From Halobacteriales archaeon QS_9_68_17 (GTDB taxonomy: Archaea; Halobacteriota; Halobacteria; Halobacteriales; Natronoarchaeaceae): DNA of 64,000 nt. This document shows positions 27,570 to 36,453 of the stretch, piece by piece. Below the pieces are notes generated by a model. That model did not search any database. It was not told the DNA's origin and saw nothing but the letters and a program-made list of their open reading frames with translations. Location of the stretch: contig PXSA01000032.1 of assembly GCA_003023565.1 (NCBI GenBank), positions 64,501 through 128,500 of the forward strand. The letters run 5' to 3'. The position numbers and the translations under genes were made by a program. How positions within the stretch are numbered: position 1 is the first letter of the stretch; each line of letters begins with the position of its first letter.

Positions 27570-29842
27570 TTGTAGCTCACCTGTCCCATGACGTGTCTGC
27601 TCGTCAGTTCCGCCGACGCCTCGGTGTAGTCGAACATCTCGACCATGTTCTCGATCGTCTGCTCTTTGACCGCCGCCGTCTCGGTGCCGCTCGGCGGGTC
27701 GTCCCACTGCCGCGGGTCGAAGTCCTCGAAGATCCGCGCCACGTCGTCCCAGTCGTGGGACTCCAGCACGCTCTTGATGATCGGGATCTCCGTGAGGTCG
27801 ACGTCCGCGACCGAGAACTCGTCGTCGCGGTGCTCCCACGCGTGGCGGTTCAGCGCCGTTATCACCTTCTCCGTACGGAACTGCCGGACGGCGGGCGACG
27901 GTTCGTTGCCGTCGTAGCTCTCCGGCGAGAACCGGCCGAGGTGCTCGGTCTCGAACACCTTCATCTTCAGCGGGTCCGGTGCGACCCGTTCGCCGCGCTC
28001 GTTCTCCAACTTCTCGTCGGTCGCCCAGGCGTAGACGTGTTCGACGTACTCGCCGACGGTCTCCTCGTCGACCTGCTGCTCGCGCATCGTCGCGTCGATG
28101 ACGTCCGCCTCCTGCCGCTGGAAGACGTGGTTTTTCACGGGCACGACCCGGTTCTCGAACTCGGTACGCTCGCCCGGCGAGAACACCGGCGCGTCGGTCA
28201 GCCCCTCGGCCATCGCGTTCAGCACGTCGCGGGGCATGATCACGTCCTCGACGGCCAGTTCGGGATGGTGCCGGTCGCGCACCTCGTGCAGCAGGTCGGC
28301 GATCCCGTCGCGGGTGTACGTGACCGGGATGCCGTGCTCGCCGTTCGAGGCGTCGTCCTCGAACTCGAAGTCCTCCTTCTCTAAGCGCTCGTCGCCGTCC
28401 TGGAGGTAGCCCCGGTCGAACAGCAGCGCCTTGTCGACCAGGTCCAGCCCGGCGGGGAGGTCCTCGTCGTCGAGGCGGGTGACGACGCTGTACAGCGCCG
28501 CCGCCTCGATAGCGTGGGGCGCGAGTTCGCGCTCGCGGAGTTCCCCCTCGGCGTCTTTCACCTCGACCGTCAGCGGCTCCGCTATCTTCTCCTCGACCAC
28601 GTCGTCGGCCGCCGCGTCCCACACCTCCGTCTCGTTCGTGAGTTCGCGGCGGATGAGCTCGGTCTCGAGGCTGAGGTTCGTCAGGTACGTGAACTCGTGT
28701 TTGTCGAGGCGGCGCTTGAGCGCCTTCAGCGGGTCCATCCCGTTCTTCTCGGCGTGCTGGTTCAGCTTCGCCTCCAGGTCGGGGTTCGAGATGATGACCA
28801 GTTGCGTGTCGATGTCCATCCCGATCCCCTTGTCGAGTTTCACCGTGCGCTCGTCGGGGACGTTCAGCAGCTTCTGGAGGAGGTCGGCGTGCTGGGCGGC
28901 GTCCTCGACGACCGTGAGGAGGCCGTTGCCCTGCGAGAGCACGCCGTCGTAGGAGAACGCCTGCGGGTTCTTCCGGCCGCGGGAGTCGAGTTCCTGTAGC
29001 ATGCCGCGCATCCAGGTGCCGACCAGACGCTCCTTGGGCTGGCCCTCGTCCTCCGAGTGGAGGACGCCGATGCCCCGTCCCACGTCGACGACGTAGTTCT
29101 TCACGCGCAGGTGCGACGAGTCCGCCACCGTCGAGAACAGGTCGTCGTCCCCGCGACGGCGGTACTGCTCCTCTAAGTACTCGTAGGCCTCCCGGGAGAA
29201 CGGGTCGAGGCGCTGGTCGACCCGGACGTCGAGGTGGTCGTCGTTGGACCCGTTGAGCTCCGCGAGCAGTTCCTCGCGGACCTCGTCCGGGAACACGGAG
29301 AGCGGGTGGGCCTGAACGGGACTCTCGTACCAGTGGTCCTCATCGACGGGGGAGTCGCCGCCGTAGCTCAGCCCGCGGGTGTCCTCGGCCGTCGCGACGT
29401 TCCACTCGACGGTGTAGCGCCGCCCCTCCGGCGTCTTCGAGTACTCGCGCAGGCCGTTGATCAGACAGCGCTTGAGTTCGGACTTGCCGGTCGCCGTCGG
29501 CCCGTCGAACCAGACGATCTTCTCGTCTTTGGCCCGCTCGGCCGCGATGGAGCGGAGGTCGTCGACGAAGGCGTTCAGCACCTCGGTGTTGCCGAGCACG
29601 GCGTGCTCGCCGTCGTTGTGCGGGTCGTCGAAGAAGCGGTAGCGCTCCTTCTCCTCGCCCTTCTCGACGACGGTCCGCGTGCCGGCGGCCTCGATCGCTT
29701 CGAGGAGGTACTTGCTCGCGTGCGAGGCGATCCGCGGCGTCTCGAACACCGCGTCGACGTACTCGTCGAGGCTCATCGGCTCCTCGTACGTGTCCTCGAG
29801 CGCGCGGTCGGCCTCGCTGACGAACTCGTCGCCGCGGCTCAT
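27560..29842 (-). CDS. prkA: PrkA-type serine protein kinase (second copy in the operon)
   Basis: A 760-residue PrkA family protein. The P-loop [12 protein letters not shown] lies near residue 120 within an AAA+-like ATPase domain; conserved blocks include [34 protein letters not shown] and, near the C-terminus, a kinase-like region. PrkA/YeaG phosphorylates target proteins under starvation. The ATG overlaps the upstream prkA stop (ATGA) and the stop overlaps yeaH, giving a tightly coupled four-gene operon. This copy diverges strongly from its neighbour and is longer, so the two are probably distinct partners, not recent duplicates. Confidence 0.9.
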   Translation of the reverse strand: MSRGDEFVSEADRALEDTYEEPMSLDEYVDAVFETPRIASHASKYLLEAIEAAGTRTVVEKGEEKERYRFFDDPHNDGEHAVLGNTEVLNAFVDDLRSIAAERAKDEKIVWFDGPTATGKSELKRCLINGLREYSKTPEGRRYTVEWNVATAEDTRGLSYGGDSPVDEDHWYESPVQAHPLSVFPDEVREELLAELNGSNDDHLDVRVDQRLDPFSREAYEYLEEQYRRRGDDDLFSTVADSSHLRVKNYVVDVGRGIGVLHSEDEGQPKERLVGTWMRGMLQELDSRGRKNPQAFSYDGVLSQGNGLLTVVEDAAQHADLLQKLLNVPDERTVKLDKGIGMDIDTQLVIISNPDLEAKLNQHAEKNGMDPLKALKRRLDKHEFTYLTNLSLETELIRRELTNETEVWDAAADDVVEEKIAEPLTVEVKDAEGELRERELAPHAIEAAALYSVVTRLDDEDLPAGLDLVDKALLFDRGYLQDGDERLEKEDFEFEDDASNGEHGIPVTYTRDGIADLLHEVRDRHHPELAVEDVIMPRDVLNAMAEGLTDAPVFSPGERTEFENRVVPVKNHVFQRQEADVIDATMREQQVDEETVGEYVEHVYAWATDEKLENERGERVAPDPLKMKVFETEHLGRFSPESYDGNEPSPAVRQFRTEKVITALNRHAWEHRDDEFSVADVDLTEIPIIKSVLESHDWDDVARIFEDFDPRQWDDPPSGTETAAVKEQTIENMVEMFDYTEASAELTSRHVMGQVSYKWD

Positions 29843-31914
29843 CAGTCCTCCATCTCGGCTTTGGCGACCTCGGCGCCGGCGAACTCCAGCACCTCGCGGG
29901 CACCCCCTTCGGAGTAGCCCTGCTCGATGAGCGCGTCGATCCACTCGTTGCGCTCGTCGTCGTCGAACTCGTTGCTGGAGACCAGCGCCGAGAAGTTGAT
30001 GTTGTGCTTCTTGTCCTCCCAGAGCTTCCGTTCGAGGGCGCGGCGCAGGCGCTCGTTGTCCTGCGGGTTGAACGCCTCGCCCTCGCGGGCGCGGCGGGAC
30101 ACCCAGTTCGACACCTCCTGCCGGAAGTCGTCCTTGCGGTCCTCGGGCACGTCGAGTTTCTCCTCGACGGCGCGCAGGAACGTCTCGTCGGGTTCCTGCT
30201 CGCGGCCGGTGAGTTCGTCCTCGACGGTCTGGTCGTCGATGTAGGCCATCACGTGGTCCATGTACTTCTCGCCCTGGCGCTCGATCTCGTCGATGTCGTA
30301 GGCCAGCGCGTGGCGCACGTCCTCGATGGCCCGCTCCTTGTACTCCTCGCGGACGGTCTCGAGGTAGCGGTAGTACGTGTCGAAGTTCTCCTCCGGGATG
30401 GAGCCGTGGTGTTCGAGGTTCTCCTCGAAGAAGTTGAACACCGTCAGCGGCGAGAGGAAGCCGCGCTCACGGTGTTTCGAGTCCATGATCGCCTCGGCGA
30501 TCTCGTCCCCGATGAACCGCGGCGAGACGCCCTCCATGCCCTCGCCGATCTCGGCTTTCTCCTCGGCCTCCTCGCGGAGCTTCTTCTCGTCGATGTCGTC
30601 GCCCTCGTCGACCTCGCCGTTGTACGCCTTGGCCTTCTGGAGCAGGTCGACGGTCTCGGTGTCGGGCTCCTCGATGCGGGTGAGGACGCCGAACAGGCCG
30701 GCCATCTCGTGGGTGTGGGGCTCCACGTTGATGTCGGGCACGTCCGCGTTCGACAGCATCTTCCGGTAGATCTCGGCCTCCTGCTCGTAGGAGAGGACGT
30801 ACGGGAAGTCGATCCGCTTGGTGCGGTCGTTGAACGCCTCCATCTTCTCGTCGCCCTTCTTGTCCTTGTACTCGGGCATGTTGGTGCGGCCGACGATCAC
30901 CTGGTCGATGTCGATCCGCGGGTTGTTCTTGGGCTTGATCGTCTGTTCCTGCGTGGCGTGCAGGAAGTCGTAGAGGAACTCCCGCTGGAGCTTCAGCAGC
31001 TCCTCGCCCGAGAAGATACCGCGGTTGGCGTTGCAGAACGCGCCCGAGTAGTCGAACGCCCGCGGGTCGGACTCCCCGTAGACGGCGATCTTCGAGTAGT
31101 TGACGTCCCCGGTGAGCTCCGTCTCGTCCTGGTTTTTCTTGTCCTTGGGCTCGAACGTCTCCAGCCCCTGGCGCTTGTTCTCGTCGGCGACGAGGCGGAC
31201 GACCTCGACGTGGTTCCGGAGCACCTGCTGGAGGTCGTCCTCGTAGTGCGCCAGCAGGCGGTCCATGTAGAACTCCGACTCGGGGTCGAGGCTCTGCTCG
31301 CTGCGGATTGAGTAGGGCGCATCGAGGCGCTCGTTCAGGTCGTCGATGATCGACTCGCGCTGTTCCTGCGGGACGAGCACCAGCGGGTCCTGATTCATCG
31401 GCGACCTGACCGTGTCGTCCGCGGGGTCCTGGTCGTCTATGACGTCACAGAGGTTCGTCCAGCGGAACGTGTACATCCGGCCCTCGTCCCGCATCGTGTA
31501 GTCCTCGTAGTACTGACGCACCTGCTGGTCGAACGCGGACTTCCCGGACCCGACCGGACCGAGCAGGAGTTTGATGCGACGCTCCGGACCGAGGCCGCGG
31601 GCCGAGGACTTCACCTTGTTGACGAACTCGTGGATGGCCTGATGGATCACCTTCCCGTAGAAGGTGTTCTCGCCGTCGTTGATCGGGTCCTCGGACACCA
31701 TCTCGTACTCGACGACGCCGGCTTCCTCGTCGTACTCGGTGCCGTAGCAGTCGAACATGTCCGCCACGCGCTGGTGCGCGTTGCGGGCGATCTTCGGGTC
31801 GTCGTACACCTCGTCGAGGTACCAGTCGAACGACTTCGTGTCGCGCAGGTCCGCAGGAACCGATTCCTGGTACTCCTCGCTCAACGCTTCGAGTGTGTCG
31901 ATGTCTCCTGTCAT
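29842..31914 (-). CDS. prkA: PrkA-type serine protein kinase (first copy in the operon)
   Basis: A 690-residue PrkA/YeaG homologue. The P-loop GPVGSGKSAFDQQ is near residue 120. Conserved family blocks follow: FDYSGAFCNANRGIFSGEEL, RTNMPEYKDKKGDEKMEAF and KRIDFPYVLSYEQEAEIYRK. The last two match the canonical bacterial PrkA more closely than the second copy does. First gene of the prkA-prkA-yeaH-spoVR operon. The start ATG 31914 is preceded by a long non-coding leader with the likely promoter about 400 bases upstream. Confidence 0.92.
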   Translation of the reverse strand: MTGDIDTLEALSEEYQESVPADLRDTKSFDWYLDEVYDDPKIARNAHQRVADMFDCYGTEYDEEAGVVEYEMVSEDPINDGENTFYGKVIHQAIHEFVNKVKSSARGLGPERRIKLLLGPVGSGKSAFDQQVRQYYEDYTMRDEGRMYTFRWTNLCDVIDDQDPADDTVRSPMNQDPLVLVPQEQRESIIDDLNERLDAPYSIRSEQSLDPESEFYMDRLLAHYEDDLQQVLRNHVEVVRLVADENKRQGLETFEPKDKKNQDETELTGDVNYSKIAVYGESDPRAFDYSGAFCNANRGIFSGEELLKLQREFLYDFLHATQEQTIKPKNNPRIDIDQVIVGRTNMPEYKDKKGDEKMEAFNDRTKRIDFPYVLSYEQEAEIYRKMLSNADVPDINVEPHTHEMAGLFGVLTRIEEPDTETVDLLQKAKAYNGEVDEGDDIDEKKLREEAEEKAEIGEGMEGVSPRFIGDEIAEAIMDSKHRERGFLSPLTVFNFFEENLEHHGSIPEENFDTYYRYLETVREEYKERAIEDVRHALAYDIDEIERQGEKYMDHVMAYIDDQTVEDELTGREQEPDETFLRAVEEKLDVPEDRKDDFRQEVSNWVSRRAREGEAFNPQDNERLRRALERKLWEDKKHNINFSALVSSNEFDDDERNEWIDALIEQGYSEGGAREVLEFAGAEVAKAEMED

Positions 31915-32484
31915 TGTATCACGGTCGGTTGGTTGCCCACCCTGTTGCCGGACGCCGTCGCGGTCCTCCGCATGCCGGACCGACCCGTCGTCGCCGACGA
32001 GGGGAGAGCGCGGGGCCGAACCCGCGGTGTCGGGACGCGTCCGCCTTCGGGACCACCGCTTTGCGACACCGCTGGAACCGCGACTCCCGCCAGGGGCGGA
32101 CGCGACGGGACGACCGGATTTCGATCGAAGCGTGACATGTGTGGTCTGTTACCACGCCCGTGCGCGTAACCGCTGCTTCCGCCGCGGGAGCGGCTGAAAA
32201 CGTCGTCGACGACTGAACCGATGCGGGGCGCCAGGGTGGGTTCGGCGGCGGACGGCCACCGATAGTGTTTAATTAATGAGTTTCGGATACACTTAAGCCT
32301 AACTCCAAAAGGTATTTATATGTATAAATATTCCGATACGGATCGGGCGAAACCGCAGGAGCGACCCCGGCCGCTGGTCGGAGACGGTCCCCGACGGAGG
32401 TTCCTTTTTATATAGGCTCCGGGGCGTCGGCCGTTACCTTCTGCAACCGGGAAGTCCTTAGTCGGCGGGGGACAACCGGCTCCC
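31915..32484. promoter_or_regulatory. Divergent intergenic region: long prkA leader and AT-rich divergent promoter
   Basis: This 570-base gap contains no gene that I can support. Bases 32262-32340 are strikingly AT-rich and include the inverted repeat TATTTATA-TG-TATAAATA (32313-32330), which presents a TATA box on both strands, plus TTTAATTAA at 32264-32272. A further TTTTTATATAG lies near 32405. No good TATA box lies closer to prkA, so transcription of that operon probably starts near 32290 and leaves a leader of nearly 400 bases. The 32405 box is about 80 bases above the rightward gene at 32485. Confidence 0.5.
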
Positions 32485-32874
32485 ATGAGCGACATCGACG
32501 TGCCCGAGGGCTGGGTCGTCTGGAACGAGGACCCGGACGGCCGGCTAATCTTCGCCTACCGCCCGGACGTGTTCGACTCGGATGACTTCCCGGCCGAGTG
32601 CCTCCCCACGCTGTATCTGACACGCGGTCGGCGCGACGCCCGCCGGCCCGGAGCATCGCCCGCTCCGGACGCCGACTGGCACGTGACGCTGTATCTGGAA
32701 CCGGACATCGACCACGGCGGCGACCGGTACGAGAGCCGCGACGCCGCGGTGGCGGGCGCGCTTGACCTCGCCGACTCGTTCGCGCGCGGCGAGATGGACT
32801 ACCGCGACCTGTATCAGGTTCCCCGGGAGCCCTACTTCGAGCGTCTCGACGAACTGACCGGACGAGAAACTTAA
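32485..32874 (+). CDS. Conserved haloarchaeal protein, DUF5820-like
   Basis: A 129-residue acidic protein starting MSDIDVPEGWVVWNEDPDGR, with FAYRPDVFDSDDFPAECLPT and WHVTLYLEPD. I recall this pattern as DUF5820, a haloarchaeal family of unknown function. It has no membrane helix or known catalytic motif. It ends 25 bases before the UPF0179 gene on the same strand, so the two may be co-transcribed. Confidence 0.65.
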   Translation: MSDIDVPEGWVVWNEDPDGRLIFAYRPDVFDSDDFPAECLPTLYLTRGRRDARRPGASPAPDADWHVTLYLEPDIDHGGDRYESRDAAVAGALDLADSFARGEMDYRDLYQVPREPYFERLDELTGRET

Positions 32875-32899
32875 CCATCGTGACCGTCTACGGTTGCCC

Positions 32900-33571
32900 A
32901 TGACCCGGGTTACGCTCGTCGGCACGCGCCTCGCGTCCGTCGGCGAGGAGTTCGTCTATCACGGGGAGGCCCCCGGTTGTGAGGGCTGTCCCTACCGCAG
33001 TCAGTGTCTCGGTCTCGATGACGGCGTCAGGTACCGCGTCACGGGCCTCCGCGACAACGCCCGGACGCTCGACTGCGCGGTCCACGACGACGGCGTCCGC
33101 GCCGTCGAGGTCGAACCCGCGTCGGTCCGCGCGAACGTCCCGTCGAAGAACGCCTACGCCGGGGGCAAGACGTCGCTCGCCGGCCCCTGCCCCCACGTCG
33201 AGTGTCCGAGCCACGAGTACTGCGTCGCCGACGGGGCCGGGGACGACGAGGAGCGACAGATCGAGGAGGTCGTCGGCGACCCGCGGACCGAGATAACCCA
33301 CTGGCCGCGCTGGCGGTTCATCGCCAGCGCGCGGGGAAGGGCAGGCGCTCGGAGCGTGCGCCGCCGACCGGCGGCGCTCGCGCAAACTGGCGGCCTGGAA
33401 CGAACGCCTCCGGCGTTCGTTGGAGGACATAGAAAGGGCGCAGCGAGGCCTGCCAAGGCCGAGCAAGGGCTTTCTTTTAAAGCGTCTCCAGTTTCTCCGC
33501 CGCGTACCCGAAGACGTTGGCGTAGCCGTACGGTGAGAGGAGGACGGGGTAGAAGTCGTCCTCGGCGGTGA
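32900..33571 (+). CDS. UPF0179 family protein with C-terminus replaced by a structured repeat element
   Basis: The first 133 codons encode a standard UPF0179 protein: RVTLVGTRLASVGEEFVYHG, a CEGCPYRSQC cysteine cluster, VPSKNAYAGGKTSLAGPCPH and ECPSHEYC. The family normally ends with roughly 20 more residues after VVGDP, including another cysteine. Here the frame runs from VVGDPRTEIT directly into the structured element that begins at 33299 and stays open to 33571, antisense to the next gene, without any plausible protein sequence. The protein is therefore truncated or given a foreign tail. The cysteines suggest metal binding; function unknown. ATG 32900 is preferred over TTG 32894. Confidence 0.7.
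   Translation: MTRVTLVGTRLASVGEEFVYHGEAPGCEGCPYRSQCLGLDDGVRYRVTGLRDNARTLDCAVHDDGVRAVEVEPASVRANVPSKNAYAGGKTSLAGPCPHVECPSHEYCVADGAGDDEERQIEEVVGDPRTEITHWPRWRFIASARGRAGARSVRRRPAALAQTGGLERTPPAFVGGHRKGAARPAKAEQGLSFKASPVSPPRTRRRWRSRTVRGGRGRSRPRR
33299..33476 (+). ncRNA. Structured repeat element, copy A (four hairpins; covarying with copy B)
   Basis: About 178 bases with four hairpins. I: a perfect 10-bp stem (33306-33315 with 33322-33331). II: an 8-bp stem with a GACC loop near 33359-33378. III: a 10-bp stem near 33399-33421. IV: a short stem near 33447-33461. It ends in GGGCTTTCTTTT. Copy B at 46409 shares the linkers almost exactly (GGGCAGGCGCTC, GCTCGCGCAAACTGGCGG, GGACATA-AAAGGGCG-AGCGAG) but has different stem sequences that still pair. 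The coding strand is unsure: the plus strand ends in a T run, while on the minus strand hairpin IV followed by CCCTTT could terminate the gene whose stop codon it touches. Confidence 0.6.
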
Positions 33572-34253
33572 GTTCCGCGCCGTCGGCCGCCGCGAACGGT
33601 TCGCCCGCGTCGACGCGTTCGAAGTTCTCCGCGAACACCTCGTACTCGTCGGCCGGTTCCTTGTCGATCGGGTAGAGCAGTTTGTACGCCGGGACCTCGC
33701 GCCCGATCGCGTCGCCGGGCAGGACGCCGGTCGCGGTCAGGAACTCCCGGACGATCCGGAGCGCGTTCTCCTCGGACTGGTCGGACCCCTGAAGCCCGGT
33801 CTCGACCTCTATCGCGTCGGTGGCGACGAAGATGCGTCCCTGGATGTACTCGCTGGTCTCGACGACGGCCGCGACGGACAGTCGCGGGCAGATATCGCGG
33901 ACCATATCGTCGATGCCGTCGACGACCGCGAAGGGTTCGGCGTACGACTGCGTCGAGTGGAGCGCGAGCGTCAGACAGCCCTCTATCTCGTCGGAGACGG
34001 CGGCCGCGAGGCGGCGCTCGTGTTCGTCGGCGTCGGAGTCCCCGGGGAACGAGCGGTTCAGGTCCGCCTCCAGATAGCGCTCGCCCGCCTCGATCGCCTC
34101 CTCGTTCGCGACCACGAACTTCACCGGCCGGTCGGCGGTGAGCGGTTCGTCGAGCAGTCGTTCGACGGCGCGCACGCCGCCCAGTTCGTCGCCGTGGATG
34201 CCGGCGACGACCGCTATCTCCGGCGTCCCTTCGCCGACCTGTTCGACTCGCAT
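33477..34253 (-). CDS. Succinylglutamate desuccinylase/aspartoacylase family zinc hydrolase
   Basis: A 258-residue M14-type (AstE/AspA) zinc-dependent hydrolase. The first zinc-ligand motif is GIHGDELGG near residue 19, the substrate-binding DLNRSFPG lies near residue 65, and the second zinc site is LALHSTQSY. These enzymes remove an acyl group from N-acyl amino acids or similar; the substrate is not known. The stop codon at 33477-33479 touches structured element A. The C-terminal beta domain (YPVLLSPYGYANVFGY) appears intact, so the element has not truncated this gene. Confidence 0.87.
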   Translation of the reverse strand: MRVEQVGEGTPEIAVVAGIHGDELGGVRAVERLLDEPLTADRPVKFVVANEEAIEAGERYLEADLNRSFPGDSDADEHERRLAAAVSDEIEGCLTLALHSTQSYAEPFAVVDGIDDMVRDICPRLSVAAVVETSEYIQGRIFVATDAIEVETGLQGSDQSEENALRIVREFLTATGVLPGDAIGREVPAYKLLYPIDKEPADEYEVFAENFERVDAGEPFAAADGAELTAEDDFYPVLLSPYGYANVFGYAAEKLETL

Positions 34254-34293
34254 TGTGTAATGTCAGAACCCCCGGGGTAAAGTGCGTTGAGAT

Positions 34294-34466
34294 TCAGTGC
34301 TCCATCGCCTCGACGTACTCGAAGTCCTCCTCCCGGGCGGTCGGGCGTTCCCCGTCGAGGGGAACCTTCCACCCGTGGAGCGCTACGGGGTCGTTCAGCG
34401 CGTTCGAGAGCGTCGTGCGAACGTCGAGCAGGTCGACGCCGTAGAAGTCGTTCGGGACGCCGCTCT
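34294..34466 (-). pseudogene. C-terminal remnant of a DUF309 protein
   Basis: Minus-strand reading gives [20 protein letters not shown] followed by [18 protein letters not shown] and a stop at 34294. It aligns with the last third of the intact DUF309 protein encoded at 34896-35390 ([30 protein letters not shown]). Upstream of about 34466 the similarity stops abruptly. Together with the N-terminal remnant at 35418-35588 on the same strand it forms one gene split by about 950 bases of inserted DNA. Confidence 0.75.
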
Positions 34467-34615
34467 CGGACCTCCGGGACGCCGGGAACCGCGTGGTGGC
34501 CGACGGGGTGCTCCCCGAGGAGATACCGGAGTGCCCCGAGACCGAGAGCTATCCGGGGTGCGAGCACCTACTCGTCACGCCGGTCCGGGAGCAGGACCTC
34601 GGCCGGCTCCGGCCG

Positions 34616-34801
34616 TTACCGTTCGGCCCACCGACGCCGAAACTCCACCAAGTCCCGCGGGTGTTGGTGGTCTCGCGCCCACTGCTTGGCCTCGACCGCC
34701 CCGTCGCAACGTTCCGCCGTCTCGCAAATCGTGCACTTGGCGGCAACGCCGATCACCATGGTTGGGTTGTCCGTATCCGGCATTTCGTCGGCGTATTCCA
34801 T
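34616..34801 (-). CDS. Small zinc-finger-like protein, virus/plasmid-like
   Basis: A 61-residue protein with a CTICETAERC cysteine arrangement, a histidine (DHQHP) further on and a basic C-terminus (EFRRRWAER). Small Cys/His proteins of this kind are common in haloarchaeal viruses and plasmids; the function is unknown. A TATA box (34824-34831) lies 23-30 bases before ATG 34801, exactly right for a leaderless transcript, which supports expression. It lies inside the segment that splits a DUF309 gene. The adjoining 34467-34615 shows only a coding-like fragment on the plus strand ([19 protein letters not shown]) that I cannot assign. Confidence 0.55.
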   Translation of the reverse strand: MEYADEMPDTDNPTMVIGVAAKCTICETAERCDGAVEAKQWARDHQHPRDLVEFRRRWAER

Positions 34802-34823
34802 ACGCGGGACGTTGCCGTGATAG

Positions 34824-34831
34824 TATTTAAA
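34824..34831 (-). promoter_or_regulatory. TATA box for the small zinc-finger-like gene
   Basis: TTTAAATA on the minus strand, 23-30 bases upstream of ATG 34801, in otherwise GC-rich DNA. On the plus strand the same AT patch is also about 65-70 bases above the start of the DUF309 gene at 34896, so it could serve both directions. Confidence 0.55.
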
Positions 34832-34895
34832 CGTCCGTTACGGGATAGTCGGGCCGTCCGACGCGGTTACGTGAGAGGAGCGAAAAGATAGCCGC

Positions 34896-35390
34896 ATGAA
34901 CGACCACACCCGAGACGACACCGTGGGTCCGCCGACCTCCAGCACTCCGACCGGGTGGGACGCCGAGCGCGGGCCGTCAAACGGGTGGGAGCACGGCACG
35001 CTCCGACGGGCCGTAATGCACGGCGTTCGGCTCTACAACACCGGGGAATTTCACGAGGCGCACGATTGTTTCGAATCGGAGTGGTATAACTACGGAAACG
35101 GGACCACGGAGAGCGCGTTTCTCCACGGCATGGTACAGGTGGCCGCCGGGGCGTACAAGCACTTTGAATTCGAGGACGACGGCGGTATGCGCTCGCTTTT
35201 TGAGACCGCGCTCCAATACCTCCAAGACGTGCCGCGGGACTACTACGGCGTGGACCTTCTCGACGTGCGGACCACGCTCACCAACGCGCTCAATGACCCG
35301 ACGGTGCTCCACGGGTGGGAGATCGAGCTTGACGGGGAGTATCCGGTGGCGAGTGAGGTGGACCACGAGTACGCGGAGCGGCTTGAGTGA
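34896..35390 (+). CDS. DUF309 family protein (intact copy inside a split paralogue)
   Basis: A 164-residue protein with the DUF309 signature [18 protein letters not shown] near residue 50, corresponding to the family's F-x-EAHE-x-x-E-x-W helix, then [16 protein letters not shown], which is also typical. DUF309 proteins are small all-helical proteins of unknown activity. The N-terminal tail ([13 protein letters not shown]) closely matches the remnant at 35588 ([13 protein letters not shown]), so the two are close paralogues. This copy lies in the opposite orientation within the broken copy. Confidence 0.82.
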   Translation: MNDHTRDDTVGPPTSSTPTGWDAERGPSNGWEHGTLRRAVMHGVRLYNTGEFHEAHDCFESEWYNYGNGTTESAFLHGMVQVAAGAYKHFEFEDDGGMRSLFETALQYLQDVPRDYYGVDLLDVRTTLTNALNDPTVLHGWEIELDGEYPVASEVDHEYAERLE

Positions 35391-35417
35391 CCGTCACGAT
35401 TTGATTACACTTCCGAA

Positions 35418-35588
35418 ACCGATCTCGAACCGGTCGTGCGATCCGTGGAACTCGCCTGCATTGTACAAGCGGACGCCGTGGACCGTCGCCCGGCGGAGCG
35501 TGGCGTGTTCCCACTGTCCGTCGTCGCGCCATCCGGTCGGGGTCCCCGCAGGCGGGCCGACGGAGGCGTCCCGCGTGTGGTCGTCCAT
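35418..35588 (-). pseudogene. N-terminal remnant of a DUF309 protein
   Basis: Minus-strand ATG at 35588 gives [13 protein letters not shown], then [20 protein letters not shown] and [10 protein letters not shown], matching the start of the intact DUF309 protein. Similarity ends after DRFE at about 35420, and the frame stops shortly after at 35394. The rest of the gene is found about 950 bases away at 34294-34466. Confidence 0.75.
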
Positions 35589-35682
35589 GTGCCGACTGTC
35601 GCCCCGAAGAGGCGTAACTCCGTCGCCGCGAGCGATCAGCAGGCCTAAGTCGCGGTGGCGGGGACGTGCTATCGACTCCCTG

Positions 35683-36384
35683 ATGGAATACGACGCGATC
35701 CTCTTCGACCACGACGGCGTCATCACGACGCCGCCCCCGCTCGACCTGCTCCACGCCGCCGCCCGCCAGACGTTCGTCGAAGCGGGCGTCGAATCGCCGC
35801 CGGACCGCCACGTCGAGGGCCTCGCCCTGGGCGTCACCGTCGACTGGCTGGAGGACCGCTGCGCGGAGTACGGCCTCGACCGCGACGAGTTCTGGGAACT
35901 CCGCGACGGCACTGCCGCCGCCTTCCAGCGCGAAGCGGTTCGCGAGGGGGACAAGACGCCGTACGACGACGTGACCGCGCTGGACGCGCTCGACCACGAC
36001 CTCGGCATCGTCAGTTCGAACCAGCACGAGACGATCGAGTTCGTGCTGGAGCACTTCGACCTGGCCGACCGGTTCGAGACGTACTACGGGCGCGAACCGG
36101 TCGTCGAAAGCATCCGCCGGCGGAAGCCGAACTCCCACTACGTGGAGCGCGCCCTCTCGGACCTGAACGCCGAGCGCGCGCTGTTCGTCGGGGACAGCGA
36201 GAGCGACGTCGAGGCGGCCCACAACGCCGGTATCGACTCCGCGTACCTCCACCGGCCGCACCGCGACGGCTCGCTGTCGGTCGACCCCACCCACGAACTC
36301 GACTCACTGACGGACCTCCACGACCTCCCCGGCGTGCGGGCAGCCGCCGACGCCGGTCGCCGTGGATCGGTCACGGAGTCCTGA
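35683..36384 (+). CDS. HAD-superfamily hydrolase (phosphatase type)
   Basis: A 233-residue HAD hydrolase with the four expected motifs: [10 protein letters not shown] (nucleophile and acid/base aspartates) at residue 5; [19 protein letters not shown], the lysine in [26 protein letters not shown] helical cap between motifs I and II makes it a class C1 (phosphoglycolate phosphatase-like) enzyme. The substrate is unknown. The frame is open from 35164, but only from ATG 35683 does the fold begin. Confidence 0.88.
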   Translation: MEYDAILFDHDGVITTPPPLDLLHAAARQTFVEAGVESPPDRHVEGLALGVTVDWLEDRCAEYGLDRDEFWELRDGTAAAFQREAVREGDKTPYDDVTALDALDHDLGIVSSNQHETIEFVLEHFDLADRFETYYGREPVVESIRRRKPNSHYVERALSDLNAERALFVGDSESDVEAAHNAGIDSAYLHRPHRDGSLSVDPTHELDSLTDLHDLPGVRAAADAGRRGSVTES

Positions 36385-36453
36385 TCCCCGCTCCACACCG
36401 TTTACCTGACGCCGTAGCGTACCTCCGGCCATGAACGGCTTTCTCGGGAGGAG

